Origin: Robinsoniella peoriensis | GTDB lineage: Bacteria > Bacillota > Clostridia > Lachnospirales > Lachnospiraceae | Assembly: GCF_000797495.1 (NCBI RefSeq) | Contig: NZ_JTGN01000016.1 | Coordinates: forward strand, 1-64,000 | Direction of reading: 5' to 3' | Length of the DNA stretch: 64,000 bases | In this document: one piece after another, positions 62,130-64,000 of the stretch | How positions within the stretch are numbered: position 1 is the stretch's first letter | How the letters are laid out: every line of letters begins with the position of its first letter | Notes under the pieces: generated by a model | What the model saw: only the letters and a program-made list of their open reading frames with translations | Told to the model about the DNA's origin: nothing | Databases searched by the model: none | Program-made: the position numbers and the translations under genes

Positions 62130-62193
62130 AGCACCACCCCCTATCCTTTAAAGTAGGAGGTCAACTACCCTGTAACGGTTATTCCATAATCAC

Positions 62194-62222
62194 AGTATAA
62201 CATTATACAAATATATTGTCTA
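62194..62222 (-). promoter_or_regulatory. Promoter of the toxin mRNA
   Basis: On the minus strand TAGACA (62222-62217), a 17-base spacer and TATACT (62199-62194) give a strong promoter. Transcription should start near 62187. The rest of 62223-62451 is AT-rich spacer without a recognised gene. Confidence 0.75.
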
Positions 62223-62451
62223 TTAAAAAGTATTTTAAATAGCATAAATAATTCATATGGATGATAATAAACACAATAAGTGAAGTTTTGTATTACTTAT
62301 CGTTTCCTTTAAGGTTCTTGCTCATCCGGTAGAAATACCTATATTTCTTTAATAATCAATTCCTGTTCCGCCACTATTAAGCATTCCGGCAAACTGCATT
62401 CCGGACAGACTTTTGCGCTGTTCAGGTTGATACCACTGCATAACGTGGATA

Positions 62452-64000
62452 CTATTTGATATCCTCCGGCAATACCGGTGGTATATAAAATGCAATGCGG
62501 AATCCGCATCCGTCACTGCCGGCCTGGGGAATGAGACAGGATCCTTCACCAAATACCAGTTTCAAACGGGTGTTGACATTGGAAAGTGCAAAACCATTAT
62601 CTTCGTTGCGTTTCATAACCGGCTGGCTGAGTTTTTCGTTTAATAATTCCAGTTCCTCCGGTGTTATGGATGAACCGTTATCTTCTACAGCAAGTTCTAA
62701 CATGTCTTTTGAATCTCTTGTAACTGAGGTGACCGTTATGGTCAGCATATTGTCATCCCGGTCCAGAATCAGACCATGTACAAAATAATTTTCGATCAGA
62801 GGCTGAAGGGTATTCTTGGGAATACCATAGATCTTCAGTGAATTATCGATAATAAATTCATATTCGAAATTACCAAAACGGTACATATACAGGTTAATCA
62901 GGTTCTCACAGAGATTCAGTTCTTCACCGATGGAGACGTAGAGATTTCTGCGGGTCTGATTTCGATACATCTTCGAAAGCAGCAGCAGCATCTGGGAAGC
63001 ATCGTTATAAAGGCCTTTGACGATCTGAACGCGGATCTGTTCCAGTGCATTGTAGAGAAAATGAGGGTTGATACTTGTCTGCATTGCATAAAGTTCCGCT
63101 TTTTTCTGGGAAATTTCATATACATATGCTTTCTCCACGTTTCGCTGCAGTTCATCGCACATTTTATTGAAGCTTACGGTGATCTGTTTAAACTCATCGT
63201 TACTGTTTGGCAGAGGCAGGCGATAATCCAGATTATTCTGTCCTACACGGCTCATTCCTTCCTGTATCGTCTTGATTTTCTTATTGGATATCCTCATGGT
63301 TATAACGTAGAGCAGAATGGATGCCAGACAGATAACAAGTGCCAGAATAGCAAGGATGACCAGGGTAAAACTTCCGGCAACAGCAGAAGCCGGCAGTTGG
63401 TAATTGGTATAAAAATCATACTTTCCATTAAATATTGAGGAACTGAAATATTTGGTATTATTTTTCATATGTTCTGCTATTGGAAGCTGGACACTATTTG
63501 TTGTGTCAGGATGTTCATTTGTCAGAAGCAGTTTTGAAGAATTCCCGTATTCTCCGTCGGAAGCATAAACAATATTTTTCTTCAGATCAGTAATTGTAAA
63601 CAGGCCATTTTCATCCAGATGTGCATCGGCGATCGCATTGGTAAATTCAGCGGTAGAGTACAATATTATCATCTGACCTAATGTGACCAGATTTTTATTG
63701 GAGTAATCAAAAATTGTGCTGCTAAGTCCATAGACATGTTCCGCCGGTTTATAGTAGTTACTGCTTAACGCATCGATCTGGGAGTCAGAAACAATTTGCA
63801 GATCATAGGATGTGAAACCTGGCGCTGTGCCGTCAAACTGCAATGGAACCAGAGTATCGTAGCTGACATTATACTGATAAAGCTTTCCGGAATTCGTAAT
63901 CAGCAGAATACCGCGGCAGAACTGGTCATATCGGCAGATCTCAGACAGCATACGGATTACCGATTGGGATGTATTATAATCATTGTCATAATCTTTCTGG
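62452..64000 (-). CDS. YesM-type sensor histidine kinase (5' end outside the window)
   Basis: At least 515 residues are visible. The frame stays open through the right edge (QKDYDNDYNTSQSVIRM before the internal Met at 63951), so the real start and first membrane helix are missing. Seen are an extracellular sensor region, a membrane helix (GSFTLVILAILALVICLASI), a HAMP linker, the acceptor His in SINPHFLYNALEQIR, and an ATPase domain with VEDNGSSI and GFALSNVNTRL. No response regulator follows it on the minus strand; a partner may lie beyond the edge, or be the orphan regulator at 38279-39796. Confidence 0.92.
   Translation of the reverse strand, partial: QKDYDNDYNTSQSVIRMLSEICRYDQFCRGILLITNSGKLYQYNVSYDTLVPLQFDGTAPGFTSYDLQIVSDSQIDALSSNYYKPAEHVYGLSSTIFDYSNKNLVTLGQMIILYSTAEFTNAIADAHLDENGLFTITDLKKNIVYASDGEYGNSSKLLLTNEHPDTTNSVQLPIAEHMKNNTKYFSSSIFNGKYDFYTNYQLPASAVAGSFTLVILAILALVICLASILLYVITMRISNKKIKTIQEGMSRVGQNNLDYRLPLPNSNDEFKQITVSFNKMCDELQRNVEKAYVYEISQKKAELYAMQTSINPHFLYNALEQIRVQIVKGLYNDASQMLLLLSKMYRNQTRRNLYVSIGEELNLCENLINLYMYRFGNFEYEFIIDNSLKIYGIPKNTLQPLIENYFVHGLILDRDDNMLTITVTSVTRDSKDMLELAVEDNGSSITPEELELLNEKLSQPVMKRNEDNGFALSNVNTRLKLVFGEGSCLIPQAGSDGCGFRIAFYIPPVLPEDIK

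Noticed and set aside
62349-62552. Short minus-strand frames behind the right-edge kinase, including one starting MQWYQPEQRK
   Set aside because: The frame mostly shadows the kinase's 3' end, and the MQWYQ start has no ribosome site.

Overview
The window reads as chromosomal DNA of a gut-type Lachnospiraceae bacterium (Clostridia). The evidence is AGGAGG ribosome binding sites, a tryptophan T-box, several YesM/YesN-type two-component genes, lipoprotein-dependent sugar importers without their own ATPase, and UroD-fold proteins beside sugar operons. Genus cannot be fixed from the sequence alone. No phage, transposase, CRISPR array or plasmid gene is visible.

Layout. 1-497 is the 3' end of a 23S rRNA gene, closed by a terminator with no 5S gene behind it. 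It is followed by an AT-rich tandem repeat, a small membrane protein and a 105-bp inverted repeat. 1486-10667 is a divergent carbohydrate locus. On the minus strand are a GntR/UTRA regulator, a BadF-type sugar kinase and a double-SIS protein. On the plus strand are a binding lipoprotein, two permeases, a GH4 glycosidase and a UroD-like protein. 10827-18498 is a minus-strand sugar operon: binding lipoprotein, two permeases, UroD-like protein, YesM kinase, YesN regulator. A possible Cys-Cys-Cys leader peptide and terminator lie upstream of it. 19029-26307 is the tryptophan operon trpEGDCFBA with a TGG-specifier T-box. An AEC-family transporter converges on trpA and overlaps it by 11 bp.

27315-38163 holds signalling and surface genes: a 1304-residue PAS/GGDEF/histidine kinase/receiver hybrid, tRNA-Tyr and tRNA-Leu, a secreted repeat protein, a PAS-GGDEF cyclase, an AraC regulator and a third UroD-like protein. 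38279-42665 holds an orphan YesN regulator, an AraC regulator and a MATE transporter. 42802-61909 is a large glycan-use operon. It contains an LplB/LplC/LplA-type importer followed by GH2, CE15-like, GH95, an unassigned 905-residue TIM-barrel-like protein, GH29, GH42 and GH31. None of these enzymes has a visible signal peptide, so oligosaccharides are probably imported and then cut inside the cell. The mix suggests a branched, fucosylated, acid-bearing glycan.

61918-62222 is a compact convergent module that looks like an Fst/TxpA-type type I toxin-antitoxin system: a 28-residue hydrophobic peptide, two facing promoters, a shared bidirectional terminator and an 11-bp direct repeat. The window ends inside a YesM-type kinase.

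The least explained signal is a set of dispersed palindromic elements between genes. One family directly precedes, and may supply the start region of, the GH2 and GH31 genes and sits between the T-box and trpE. A second pairs a long palindrome with a GTGTGAAAG hairpin in two distant operons. None of the three importer operons encodes an ATPase, so they probably share one encoded elsewhere.
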